Shown here: one piece after another, positions 1 to 8,775 of the stretch
Position numbering within the stretch: the stretch's first letter is position 1
Layout: each line of letters starts with the position of its first letter
The notes under the pieces: generated by a model
What the model was told of the DNA's origin: nothing
Database searches by the model: none
The model's input: only the letters and a program-made list of their open reading frames with translations
Assembly (NCBI GenBank): GCA_045545175.1
Contig: JAZQAK010000006.1
Coordinates: forward strand, 30,313 to 94,312
Reading direction: 5' to 3'
From: RGIG6165 sp045545175
GTDB taxonomy: Bacteria; Bacillota; Clostridia; Oscillospirales; Feifaniaceae
Length of the DNA stretch: 64,000 bases
Translations under genes and position numbers: made by a program

Positions 1-1036
1 ATTCTTGAATTAACAGTAACCCTTTGTCAAATGATTCCTTTGTAAAAGTAGTAGAAATACCATTATCAAAAGTAATCCTCACTGTTGTATCAGTTTCGCT
101 TTTAACAATACCAGGTCCAAATTTTGCGTTAGTGTGGAAGACTCGCTGTCCCACAAAGTGTTTTTTAGAAATCTCAGAAACGTTTATCTTTGGTGTTGTA
201 TTGGGAGTAATATCTATTTGAGGTTGTAAGCGTACAGGAGGTACGCTGGTGGAGGCAACCTTCTTACTTCCTGTACTTTTCAGTGCTACTCTTAGTTCTT
301 CCGTGGACATTGTTTCTCCACCAGGGACTCTATGGATCATTGCATGGCAATTAGGACAAACAGGGATCAGGTCTTTCTTATAATCTACAACGTAATCTTT
401 TTTGATGGTATGTAACGGACGCAGGTGGTGAATATGGATGAACCCTTCTCCTAAAGCTCCATATTTTTCTCCAAAATTCAGGCCGCAAATAACACAACTA
501 GCCCCATGGTGTTCGATACATTTCCTGCGTGCGATAGAACTGCGTTCGTATCTGTCAACTTTCACGCTACGGATATGGCCTTCGTGGTATTGCTCCTGTT
601 CGTTAATATCAGGAAAGAAACCATCTGAATAATAATCATTGAACTGGTTATTAATATATGCATGCAATTCAGGGGACACCTTCACTGGTCCTTGTGGTGC
701 CGCGCTTAAGCCGTGGGCAACGAGAGATTCTAAGCTCAAACGGTTAGTATCTACCTGCTCCAGAAGTTTGAGACGCGCATATAACCCCGCCTTGGATTTT
801 TCATATTCATTGTAGTCTATCCAGAACTGTGCGTCATCAATACACTCAGAAAAAGGCACGGAGTGTTTTACGACCTCACATTTATACATAACACGCTTGA
901 AAGGTCTTGTGCAGTAGATATAAACGATTTCACCCACACTGTACTTGGCGCGCTGCCGCCAGTCGATAAAACCATTAGTGGCAAAAGAGCTCGCATGGTC
1001 ATACATATTTCCGTTGGCTGATATCATCCATATCAT
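1..1036 (-). CDS. EVE/PUA-like domain plus HNH endonuclease (3' end outside window)
   Basis: Probable modification-dependent restriction nuclease. It starts at the ATG at 1036-1034 behind an AGGAGA ribosome site, and runs open for 345 codons to the window edge, so the C-terminus is missing. The first ~55 residues (MIWMISANGNMYDHASSF..., then GEIVYIYC) resemble an EVE/PUA-like modified-base reader. A compact HNH domain at about residues 175-240 has CVICG, an HIHHLRPLHT histidine cluster and a closing CPNCH, giving two CxxC zinc pairs around the catalytic histidines. A later segment (VGQRVFHTNAKFGPGIV) looks like the small beta-barrel seen at UvrD/PcrA C-termini. It lies 20 bp downstream of the TIM-barrel gene, probably in one operon. 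The HNH call is firm; the EVE call is by resemblance only. Confidence 0.75.
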   Translation of the reverse strand, partial: MIWMISANGNMYDHASSFATNGFIDWRQRAKYSVGEIVYIYCTRPFKRVMYKCEVVKHSVPFSECIDDAQFWIDYNEYEKSKAGLYARLKLLEQVDTNRLSLESLVAHGLSAAPQGPVKVSPELHAYINNQFNDYYSDGFFPDINEQEQYHEGHIRSVKVDRYERSSIARRKCIEHHGASCVICGLNFGEKYGALGEGFIHIHHLRPLHTIKKDYVVDYKKDLIPVCPNCHAMIHRVPGGETMSTEELRVALKSTGSKKVASTSVPPVRLQPQIDITPNTTPKINVSEISKKHFVGQRVFHTNAKFGPGIVKSETDTTVRITFDNGISTTFTKESFDKGLLLIQE

Positions 1037-1056
1037 ATGTTTTCTCCTGTTCGTGT

Positions 1057-1905
1057 TTATTTATTAAACAAATCCTTCATAATGGCATCCAGGTCCGTTG
1101 CGCCAGAGTTTACTTCTGGTACCAGAAAACGCCGTACACCATCGTTACAAATCTGCTCTATTCCAGAAATGAAGAGCGTTTTCACTTCTTGGTTATCTCC
1201 AAAATAAGTATCAAGGTTGCCAGCGTGTGCCACCCATCTGCCGGTGGCGCTTTTCTTTTTGCCCCAAATATGAATACCTTTGATCAGATCTCTGTAAGAG
1301 ATAAGGGAGTCGATAGCTGCTTGATACTTTTCTTCTTTAAACTTTAGTGTGTCAATCCCTTCGGCAGTAAGCAATTGCGGGAAATCCAAAACTATGCCCA
1401 AATTAAGATCGCATTGCCGTATAACCTCACAAAGTGCAGCAATTTCTTTTGCTTTTCCTACCAGAAACTTGCCGCCGTGATATACCGCACCGGATCTGTT
1501 TTCAATGACTATAGTAGTATCCGGATATACAGCGTGGATTTTTTGCTCAAAAATGCGATATCGTTCAGAAAACTCCTCTAGAGAGCAATAATCATTAAAC
1601 GGAGGGTGAATCTCTATAATTGTGGGAGATTTATGGCCCTGTGTCAGCCTAATAATGAAGGTGGAGAATTCTTCAGCCCACTCATTGGATTTCCAAAGCT
1701 GCGGAACACCATCTTTATTTGCTTCGCAAAGAATTGAAAATGCAGCTATGAGCTCAGTATCAAACTTTCGCTTTCCATAACTGTATTCGGTATGAAGAGA
1801 ATATGCTTCCGCGGCTTCGATATAAGTGATTATACTTGTAGAATCGAACGTGATCGTTTGATACATATTGAAAACAGACACGGTATAAGCGGGCAACACG
1901 ACCAA
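1057..1905 (-). CDS. xylose isomerase-like TIM-barrel protein, 5' end replaced by a junction
   Basis: Looks like the xylose-isomerase/AP-endonuclease-2 TIM-barrel superfamily. Candidate metal ligands appear in the expected order: IVIENR, VLDFPQ, IHIWGKK, AHAGN and PEVNSG. Substrate is unknown. The first ~40 residues of the open frame (MVVLPAYTVSVFNMYQ...) do not look native: this DNA also encodes the start of the plus-strand polyvalent protein. Genuine similarity seems to begin around SYGKRKFDTE (near 1785), so the real N-terminus has been lost and the gene may be non-functional. The HNH nuclease follows 20 bp downstream. The barrel call is moderately sure; any role in defence is inferred only from the neighbour. 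Confidence 0.55.
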   Translation of the reverse strand: MVVLPAYTVSVFNMYQTITFDSTSIITYIEAAEAYSLHTEYSYGKRKFDTELIAAFSILCEANKDGVPQLWKSNEWAEEFSTFIIRLTQGHKSPTIIEIHPPFNDYCSLEEFSERYRIFEQKIHAVYPDTTIVIENRSGAVYHGGKFLVGKAKEIAALCEVIRQCDLNLGIVLDFPQLLTAEGIDTLKFKEEKYQAAIDSLISYRDLIKGIHIWGKKKSATGRWVAHAGNLDTYFGDNQEVKTLFISGIEQICNDGVRRFLVPEVNSGATDLDAIMKDLFNK

Positions 1906-4900
1906 TCTTTAAGTGACCCCAAAGATATAGCGAGAATAGGATATATACTAAATAATTATGATACTATAGAGTGGGCTGTTGATAATCAGGGAAACAGAGT
2001 ATTTGATAGACAATACAATGACAGGCATAATAAAACAGCTCCGGTATTCATTATGAAAAAGCGAATAGACGGAACTTATGTTGTAAGTCAGGTAGTGCCC
2101 GATAGTAAACGAAAAACACTATGGATAACGTCTGCAAGAATAGAAAAAGCAGACGTTGGTAGCCAAGTGCCGAATGCTGATATCAGCCTTCAGCATACGT
2201 CCGAAACGCCCCTTGTCTCATCGTCTGCTTTCAATAATAGTATAACGGAACAAGCAGGAAATGTCAATTTGGGGGGTGGATTAGGACTATCCAATAAAAT
2301 TGAAAGCATAGAAGCGAAAGCAACAGAGGCGGCGTTTGAAGCAGGTAGACAGAACGTTCCGAGAGAAAAGGTTAATCTTGTAACACCTGCACAGGAAGAA
2401 GCCTACAATGCAGGAAGATTAGAGCATATCAAGAATATGCCTGCGGTAGTAAGTGAGAGAAGGACACCTAATACAGTTGTAGATAAACAAAAACAGTTGG
2501 ATGTAGTATTAAACAGTAATCCTGCAACTGACGATTATCATACGCAGATTAGAAAAGTTGAAGATATAAAAACTTTTGAGGAAGCGATACAGGATTATGA
2601 CTATACTAACGGTGATGATGTAACACCTGATTTTACCAGCGAAATGATAAAGAGAGCATTTGAAACAGGAAAAATCACGGTTTATAGCAGTAAACCTATT
2701 GAAAACGGAAGTTTTGTAACACCTTCTAAAATGGAAGCTCAAAGTTATGCCGGAAGCGGAAATATATATTCTGCTGAAGTAAATTTAACAGATGTGGCGT
2801 GGGTTAACGAACTTCAGGGACAATACGCAAATATCGGTAGTTTGATTGAGGTAAGTACAGAAGGATTGAGTGGAATTATTTCTGATAACATACTCGAAGA
2901 AGGTGTTTCAGAATATAACTTTGTTATCAGACCGATAAAAATGAAAGTTTTCCCTCCGTATAACCAAAGTAAAAGTGATGCTAATGAGAGAGCAACAAGG
3001 TGGGCGCATAAAGAGAATGTTAAAACCGGTGCACAAAAACTTGTTTCATATCACAATCGGTGGTATATTATAGAAAAGTTTGATTCAGCAGAACTGGGTT
3101 ACCAAATTGTCGGTTCTGTGACAAAAAAACAGGTTGATAACTTTACAAATGAGGTGAAAAAACGTGAAAACGAGATTAAGCAAAGAAGACAGAGAGTTCT
3201 TGATGGACTTACTGGTAGTATTGAGAGCGGAAATACAAATGGATTACGAGGATCTGGCATTGATAACGATGCAAATCAATACGGAGGAGAAACTGGAACA
3301 GTTCAAGACGTGGCTGAGGACCAAACTCAAGGACGGAAAGTTTCAAACGACGCCGATAGAAGTGATGAACATGACCGCACAGATAGGAAGAATAACAATA
3401 ACGGAATAGAGCAATCTTCTGACGATACAGAAAACAACGTTATTCCTGCTGAAGTGGAAAAGTATGATATTCCCGAAGACAGTGAAATTGTAAGTAATAT
3501 TGTTGTTGATGAATATTCAAAGAGGTTGAAAAGAGAAAATCCGAGAGCATATAGCAATATTGTACGAATGGCGAAACGTTTGGGAATGACTGTGCGTTTT
3601 GTTAAGGATCTTATGGACGAGAACGGCAAAGTTCTTGAAGGACTTATAACAAGCAAAGGCATATTTATAAACGCCGATGCGAAAAATCCGTCACGTTTTG
3701 TTGCAACACACGAATTTGGACACAGAATGAAACAGGCGGCACCAGAGGTATGGGCGGCGTATCAGGAATATGTTATAAACAAACTGAAAAGGGAAAGTTT
3801 TGGCAGCGGAAGGACGGCGTATGATGTTCTTTACGAGGAAACAAAAAACGCATATGGAAAAGATGATACAGCTTACATCAATGAAGAAATAGCGGTAAAT
3901 TATGCAGGCGAATTGTTCGACAGCGAGGAAATGCTTGAAAGCTTTATCAGAGAGGACAAGAGCCTTGCCCTCCGTGTGCGTGACTGGTGGTACAATGTGC
4001 TTGAAAGTATGGGACTTCTCAGCGAAAAGAAAAAAGCACAGCAACTGTGGCTGAGAGCCTACACTGCTGCGGCAAAGAATGTAAAAGAAGGTAAGGTTGG
4101 AGAGTACAATGAGAAGCGAGCTTCTCAAATGCGAAATGCACAAGGCGAAACGCAGAGTGAGGAAACGGACGAGCAAAGAAGAAAAAAAGGTTTCCAAAAA
4201 AATAGCCTAATAAAAAAAATACAAAGTAATCTTGAACAATTATCAAAGGAAGACGTCATATTATCTCTCAATACGGATATTTTCAATGACAGAAACATGA
4301 ATATAGTTGAACAAGTAGGAAATTTTTTCAACTCCCTCGGCAATGAAGTATATAGGGCTGGTTTTGGCGAAGTAATTCTCGATAAGGACGGAATAAAAAG
4401 TGCTATAGGACATAAATTGGGAAGAGCTAAATGTATTGCGTTTCGAGCCGTTCCAGATATAATCAAATACGGAAAACAAATTGATTATCAGGAAAAATGG
4501 AAGGGCAAACCATACGACTCATATGTGTTTGCAGGAAAAGTAAAAATAGGCAAGGAAGACGCATTTGTAGGTGTGGTGGTTACTCGAAATAAAAATACAA
4601 GCGAATATTATCTACATGAAATTGTAGACAACGAGGGGAATTTTATTTCAATAAAAAATGATGAGGTTGTCCCTAACAAGACCGTGTCTAAAACTGATAA
4701 CAGTTTACACGGAGGAACAACCTCACCTATTGACACTATATCACAAGATGATCATAGTGGCAATAGTCATTCTATGAAAAATACCGAAGAAAATGCACAA
4801 GAGGGTAAAAAAAGCATTGCAGGGACAAGACTTTCGGAACTTGTTGAGAAGTACGGAACTATTCCAAGTGGTGAGAAACCACACAGAAATGTACAAGTAC

Positions 4901-7710
4901 CTCGAAAAACATCACAGGACAAAAAGGTATCGCAGACGGTCCGTACAATCCTTGAGGCAAAGGCCACTCCTGACGAAGCCGTACCGACTATTGAAAAACT
5001 GGTCGAGGACGGTACTTTCTCTTATGACGTTTACACGGACAAACAGGCGATAAACGATGCCGAGTCTTATATTAAAGAATACGGCTGGGATGAAAGCCTT
5101 AATGATTGGTTTCATGCGGTAGAAAAAGGCGAGGTATCCAAACAGGTTACAACTATGGGATGGGCATTATATAACAATGCCGCTAACCTTGTAGCAACCG
5201 CAACGTCGGAGACAGAAAGGTCCTCTGCGATAAAAACGTCGCTTAATATTCTTGACGCAATGGTAAGACATCAGCGCAGTGCCGCACAGGCATTACAGGC
5301 CACAAGGATATTGAAAAAACTTTCGCCTGAAACGCAGTTATATGGCATACAAAAGAGTGTGAGGGCTTTCCAAAACGAATTAATCAAAAAGTACGGAAAG
5401 AGAGCACCAAATCTTAAAATTGATGAAGGACTTGCGGGGCAATTCTTAAATGCCAAAACTGAAGAAGAAAGACATGATACGGAAATTGAAATCTTCAGAG
5501 ATATAGGCAGACAAATACCAGCTTTTTTTAGCGACAAGTGGAATGGTTGGCGATATCTTGGAATGCTTTTCAATTTGCGTACTCACGGAAGAAACATCGG
5601 CGGTAATGCAGGATTTGCTCCCATTGTTCTTACAAAAAATTTAACTGCTACTGCAATAGAGTCTGCTGTTTATCATTTGGGTGGTAAAAAAATGCTGCGA
5701 GGAAAGGCTCTGGTTTGGGGTAGCAAGTCCGACAGAGTATTGTTAAAGGCGGCGTGGAATGACTATGCCAACGTTGCCGAGCTTATATCAAACGATGGTA
5801 AATATAACGATTTCGCAATGGCAAATCGGCATATAGAAGAGGGCAGACAAATATTTAAATTTAGACCTTTAGAGTGGTCAAGAAAGAAAAACAGTGATCT
5901 TCTTGAAAAGGAGGATATGTGGTTCTCGAAACCTCACTACGCTTATGCTTTGGCACAGTATTGTAAGGCAAACAACATTACAGCCGAACAGATAAAGAGG
6001 GGCAAAGCAATAGCACCGGCAAGGAATTATGCGATCAAAGAAGCTCAAAAGGCAACATATAGAGACACAAACGCATTTTCTCAAATGGTAAGCGAATGGG
6101 GAAGAAGCAACAAAAATGAAAAAAATGTTGTGAAGAAAGCGTTTAATACTGCTATTGAGGGTATATTGCCATTCCGTAAAACACCTGCCAACATCCTTGT
6201 AAGAGGCATCGAATACAGCCCTTTGGGACTTCTGAAAAGTTTGAGTTATGACCTTGTTCAAGTTAGTAAAGGGGAAATGATGGCAACCGAAGCCATTGAC
6301 AACATTTCTGCCGGATTAACAGGCACGGGACTTTTGGCTCTTGGGGTATATCTTGCTGCGCAAGGTCTTGTCAGAGGACACGGCGAAGATGATGAGGAAA
6401 AGGAGTTTAAGGAGTTAATGGGGCATCAGTCTTATTCTCTTGAACTGCCCAACGGTCAATCAATTACATTAGACTGGCTTGCCCCGGAAGCACTACCTTT
6501 ATTTGTAGGAGTTAATATTTGGGAAGCAACAAAAGGTTTTGATGAAGAAGTGAATTTTTCAACAATACTGAAAGTTGTAAGCAATATAACTGAGCCGATG
6601 CTTGAAATGTCTTGCTTGCAGAGTTTGAACGATTTGTTTGAGGGTATTGGATATGCAACTTCTAAGGGCACATCAGGGTTGATGGCTGTTTTATCAAGTG
6701 CGGCAACAAGTTATCTTACACAAGCTATTCCGACTTTTTGGGGACAAGTAGAACGCACGGGTGAAAAAAACAGAATGACAACCTACACTGAAAAGAATGA
6801 TTTCTTGACAGGCGATATGCAATATACGCTTGGAAAGATAAGTTCTAAAATTCCGTTTTGGGATTATCAGCAAATTCCGTACATTGACGCGTGGGGAAGA
6901 AAAGAAGCATCCGGTAACGCTCTTAAGAGAGGATTTAACAACTTCCTTAATCCTGCTTATACATCTACCATTGAAACAAGTAAAATGGAAGAAGAACTCT
7001 TGCGTCTCTATGACAAAACAGGAGAAAGCGGAGTGTTTCCTTCAAGAGCAGGCAAGTATTTCACGGTTGATGGAGTACGTAAAGACCTGACGGCAGATGA
7101 GTATGTGAGATATGCGACACTGAAGGGCGAAAAATCTTATAAATTAGTATCTGAATTGGTGAAGAGTAAAACGTATAAAAAACTCTCTGACGAAGAGAAA
7201 GTAAAAGCCGTTAATGAAGCGTATGACTATGCGAACCAAAAAGCAAAGAAAGCCATCAGCAATTACAAACCTGATAGTTGGGTAGATAAAGCTGATGATT
7301 TCGGTAAGGATGCTGAAAATTATATTTCATTTAGGGCTGAAGTTAGTGGTGCTAAAGAAGACAATGACGGAAAGATTTCTAAGTCGGAAGTAGTAGATAT
7401 AATACTTGATATGGCTAAAAACGATTCTGAGACTTGGAAAATGTATTTGTCAATGTATGACAGCAAGGCAGCAGTTGAAGCAGAAAAATACGGCATTGAT
7501 GCTGAATTGTTTATGACGGCAGTGGTAGATATGAGTGGTATCAAACCCGACTACAAGAACGGAAAAGCAATCAACGGTAGCAGAAGAAAAAAGATTGAAC
7601 GTTATCTCTATTCTGTTTGTGACAGCCACAAGGAATACTTATTCTTACTCGGCTCAGAATACGAAAGTGTAAAAGATGACTACGATTACGTTAAGTATTT
7701 CGGTAACTAA
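1792..7710 (+). CDS. large polyvalent phage protein (nuclease-like, zincin and LPD38-like domains), N-terminally truncated
   Basis: A 1972-codon frame resembling polyvalent proteins that phages package and inject. About residues 15-65 (HIENRHGISGQ, DIARIGYILNNYD) match the phage barnase/EndoU/RelE-like nuclease (PBECR) type. About 255-420 may be an ADP-ribosyltransferase-like domain (uncertain). A zinc-peptidase motif HEFGH sits near 640. A second PBECR-like domain lies near 835-950. A long helical LPD38-like part includes WRYLGMLFNLRTHGRNIGG near 1260 and a hydrophobic helix near 1510-1527. DNDGKISKSE near 1858 looks like an EF-hand loop. The start is unreliable: the frame enters from the minus-strand TIM-barrel gene with no clear ribosome site, so the true N-terminus is probably missing. 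It is followed by a hairpin terminator and probably derives from a decayed prophage. Confidence 0.7.
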   Translation: MKRICFRGFDISDYTCRIERDRLIHIENRHGISGQHDQSLSDPKDIARIGYILNNYDTIEWAVDNQGNRVFDRQYNDRHNKTAPVFIMKKRIDGTYVVSQVVPDSKRKTLWITSARIEKADVGSQVPNADISLQHTSETPLVSSSAFNNSITEQAGNVNLGGGLGLSNKIESIEAKATEAAFEAGRQNVPREKVNLVTPAQEEAYNAGRLEHIKNMPAVVSERRTPNTVVDKQKQLDVVLNSNPATDDYHTQIRKVEDIKTFEEAIQDYDYTNGDDVTPDFTSEMIKRAFETGKITVYSSKPIENGSFVTPSKMEAQSYAGSGNIYSAEVNLTDVAWVNELQGQYANIGSLIEVSTEGLSGIISDNILEEGVSEYNFVIRPIKMKVFPPYNQSKSDANERATRWAHKENVKTGAQKLVSYHNRWYIIEKFDSAELGYQIVGSVTKKQVDNFTNEVKKRENEIKQRRQRVLDGLTGSIESGNTNGLRGSGIDNDANQYGGETGTVQDVAEDQTQGRKVSNDADRSDEHDRTDRKNNNNGIEQSSDDTENNVIPAEVEKYDIPEDSEIVSNIVVDEYSKRLKRENPRAYSNIVRMAKRLGMTVRFVKDLMDENGKVLEGLITSKGIFINADAKNPSRFVATHEFGHRMKQAAPEVWAAYQEYVINKLKRESFGSGRTAYDVLYEETKNAYGKDDTAYINEEIAVNYAGELFDSEEMLESFIREDKSLALRVRDWWYNVLESMGLLSEKKKAQQLWLRAYTAAAKNVKEGKVGEYNEKRASQMRNAQGETQSEETDEQRRKKGFQKNSLIKKIQSNLEQLSKEDVILSLNTDIFNDRNMNIVEQVGNFFNSLGNEVYRAGFGEVILDKDGIKSAIGHKLGRAKCIAFRAVPDIIKYGKQIDYQEKWKGKPYDSYVFAGKVKIGKEDAFVGVVVTRNKNTSEYYLHEIVDNEGNFISIKNDEVVPNKTVSKTDNSLHGGTTSPIDTISQDDHSGNSHSMKNTEENAQEGKKSIAGTRLSELVEKYGTIPSGEKPHRNVQVPRKTSQDKKVSQTVRTILEAKATPDEAVPTIEKLVEDGTFSYDVYTDKQAINDAESYIKEYGWDESLNDWFHAVEKGEVSKQVTTMGWALYNNAANLVATATSETERSSAIKTSLNILDAMVRHQRSAAQALQATRILKKLSPETQLYGIQKSVRAFQNELIKKYGKRAPNLKIDEGLAGQFLNAKTEEERHDTEIEIFRDIGRQIPAFFSDKWNGWRYLGMLFNLRTHGRNIGGNAGFAPIVLTKNLTATAIESAVYHLGGKKMLRGKALVWGSKSDRVLLKAAWNDYANVAELISNDGKYNDFAMANRHIEEGRQIFKFRPLEWSRKKNSDLLEKEDMWFSKPHYAYALAQYCKANNITAEQIKRGKAIAPARNYAIKEAQKATYRDTNAFSQMVSEWGRSNKNEKNVVKKAFNTAIEGILPFRKTPANILVRGIEYSPLGLLKSLSYDLVQVSKGEMMATEAIDNISAGLTGTGLLALGVYLAAQGLVRGHGEDDEEKEFKELMGHQSYSLELPNGQSITLDWLAPEALPLFVGVNIWEATKGFDEEVNFSTILKVVSNITEPMLEMSCLQSLNDLFEGIGYATSKGTSGLMAVLSSAATSYLTQAIPTFWGQVERTGEKNRMTTYTEKNDFLTGDMQYTLGKISSKIPFWDYQQIPYIDAWGRKEASGNALKRGFNNFLNPAYTSTIETSKMEEELLRLYDKTGESGVFPSRAGKYFTVDGVRKDLTADEYVRYATLKGEKSYKLVSELVKSKTYKKLSDEEKVKAVNEAYDYANQKAKKAISNYKPDSWVDKADDFGKDAENYISFRAEVSGAKEDNDGKISKSEVVDIILDMAKNDSETWKMYLSMYDSKAAVEAEKYGIDAELFMTAVVDMSGIKPDYKNGKAINGSRRKKIERYLYSVCDSHKEYLFLLGSEYESVKDDYDYVKYFGN
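3164..3409 (+). CDS. nested small ORF (81 aa) inside the polyvalent gene, second frame
   Basis: An out-of-frame ORF with protein-like composition. It begins at a GTG (3164) 7 bp after a GAGGTG ribosome site at 3151-3156. The product is a compact acidic/helical protein (SKEDREFLMDLLVVLRAEIQ..., then FKTWLRTKLKDGKFQTTPIE). In the same stretch the long frame encodes low-complexity linker (about residues 458-540, rich in D, N, R, Q and G), so the small frame looks like the conserved one. It may be a separate prophage gene that once lay between two genes later joined by the open linker frame. Function unknown. Confidence 0.5.
   Translation: MKTRLSKEDREFLMDLLVVLRAEIQMDYEDLALITMQINTEEKLEQFKTWLRTKLKDGKFQTTPIEVMNMTAQIGRITITE
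4652..4763 (-). ncRNA. antisense promoter-hairpin unit inside the polyvalent gene
   Basis: On the minus strand, TTGCCA (4758-4763), a 17-bp spacer and TATAGT (4735-4740) form a good sigma-A promoter with a start expected near 4728. The RNA would fold at once: 4714-4727 pairs with 4660-4673 over 14 positions (two G-U). An inner stem joins the CCGTGT...AAACTG side to CAGTTTACACGG. Downstream the plus strand reads ATAAAAAA, a U-tract in the RNA. The same sequence recurs, about 66 bases identical, in the array at 29.1 kb. It lies opposite codons ~957-980, a poorly conserved-looking linker after the second nuclease domain. Transcription is inferred. Confidence 0.4.
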
Positions 7711-7716
7711 ACATAA

Positions 7717-7744
7717 AAAAGGTCTCCACAAGGAGACCTTTTCT
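7717..7744 (+). terminator. intrinsic terminator after the polyvalent gene
   Basis: GGTCTCC-acaa-GGAGACC with A-rich 5' and TTTT 3' flanks, 10 bp after the stop codon. A related hairpin recurs at 9353-9381. The rest of 7745-7937 holds only a 31-codon frame from 7774 without a clear ribosome site; I see no supported gene. Confidence 0.85.
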
Positions 7745-7937
7745 TATTGTATCAATATCGTTACTATATATCTATGAGCTGGCATAAAACAACTCCGAAG
7801 AAAAACATAATTTCTGATACTGACATAATTGGTGAGCAGTTCTCAAGACGTGCTGATGATAAGCAATGATGTAAATACTGCTTACCTCCATATTTTGATG
7901 TAGAAATCCTTGTCAGAAAGAAAAAACTAAATACAAC

Positions 7938-7966
7938 TTGAAAAATGGTGGCATATATGGTACTAT
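7938..7966 (+). promoter_or_regulatory. sigma-A promoter of the toxin-antitoxin-chaperone cassette
   Basis: TTGAAA, 17-bp spacer, TACTAT, 35 bp before the HicA start. It is the only good promoter between the terminator and hicA. Confidence 0.6.
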
Positions 7967-8001
7967 AAGAATAAATATAAAGAGGGAGGGTATTCATATT
8001 A

Positions 8002-8262
8002 ATGGCACGAATTGAAAAACTGCTAAACAAGTTATATAGAAAACCAGTGCCAAATGATATGCGCATAGATGAGATAATTCGTATTGTTACTGCTTATGGT
8101 TGTATAACAGATAGCGGTGGTAAGCATCAATTAAAAATAATTCATCGTCCAACCGGGACAGTAATCCCTATACCTAAGCATGGAGATACTGTTGCTGAAG
8201 CATATATCAAAGAAATCAAAGCTCTTTTAGATGAGATTACTTCGGAGGAGGAAACAGAATGA
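8002..8262 (+). CDS. hicA: HicA-type mRNA interferase toxin
   Basis: An 86-residue double-stranded-RNA-binding-like toxin expected to cut mRNA until neutralised by HicB. HicA signatures are visible: an N-terminal helix with DEIIRIVTAYGC, the GGKHQLKI segment carrying the catalytic histidine, and the strand-helix RPTGTVIPIPKHGDTVAEAYIKEI. It is slightly longer than usual because of an acidic tail. A GGGAGGG ribosome site precedes the ATG. The stop overlaps the hicB start (ATGA), so toxin and antitoxin are translationally coupled, toxin first. Identification is by motif and gene order. Confidence 0.85.
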   Translation: MARIEKLLNKLYRKPVPNDMRIDEIIRIVTAYGCITDSGGKHQLKIIHRPTGTVIPIPKHGDTVAEAYIKEIKALLDEITSEEETE

Positions 8263-8759
8263 AATATCCTTTTAATGTATATTTGACACAAGTAGAAGGA
8301 CATCAGTTTTATATAGCTGAGTGTAAAATTTTAAAAGGTTGTGTCGGACAAGGCGATACGATTCAAGAAGCTATAGCAGAACTTAATTTAAATGAGGAAG
8401 AATGGTTAAAAACAGCAAAAGAATATGGGATATCCATTCCGGAAATCCCATTAGAAATGGATAGCGAATTTAGTGGTAAGTTTACTGTTAGAGTTTCACC
8501 TTATGTTCATAAAACTGCTACGGAATTGGCAAAAAAACAAGGAGTGAGTCTAAATCAATATATTAATGATGCTATTGTTTCACAGAACGCTGCAATAACG
8601 ACAACAGATTATATTATTCCAAAAGTAAAAGAAGCTGTCAAAAAAATCAGTATGGTTATGGAAACATCTTTGACGACAAAAACAAATCAGAATTATAATG
8701 CGACAAATCAATATGCTATGAACAAAACAACACCATCTGAAATAATATATGTGATTTAG
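8259..8759 (+). CDS. hicB: HicB-type antitoxin with RHH-like DNA-binding part and extended tail
   Basis: Antitoxin partner of HicA. Residues 1-65 form the RNase H-like HicB fold (YIAECKILKGCVGQGDT is the usual core). Residues ~72-107 (FTVRVSPYVHKTATELAKKQ, then SLNQYINDAI) are a ribbon-helix-helix, which probably autorepresses the promoter upstream. The remaining ~55 residues, rich in N, T and hydrophobics, go beyond typical HicB. In toxin-antitoxin-chaperone systems such an extra C-terminal segment is the chaperone-addiction element recognised by the SecB-like partner, which is encoded next. That role is inferred here. Confidence 0.85.
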   Translation: MKYPFNVYLTQVEGHQFYIAECKILKGCVGQGDTIQEAIAELNLNEEEWLKTAKEYGISIPEIPLEMDSEFSGKFTVRVSPYVHKTATELAKKQGVSLNQYINDAIVSQNAAITTTDYIIPKVKEAVKKISMVMETSLTTKTNQNYNATNQYAMNKTTPSEIIYVI

Positions 8760-8775
8760 AATAGGAGAAAGTATT

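Noticed and set aside
3327..4479. several minus-strand frames of 70-170 codons opposite the polyvalent gene
   Set aside because: Cysteine-, phenylalanine- and serine-rich shadow translations without ribosome sites; the plus strand carries the recognisable domains.
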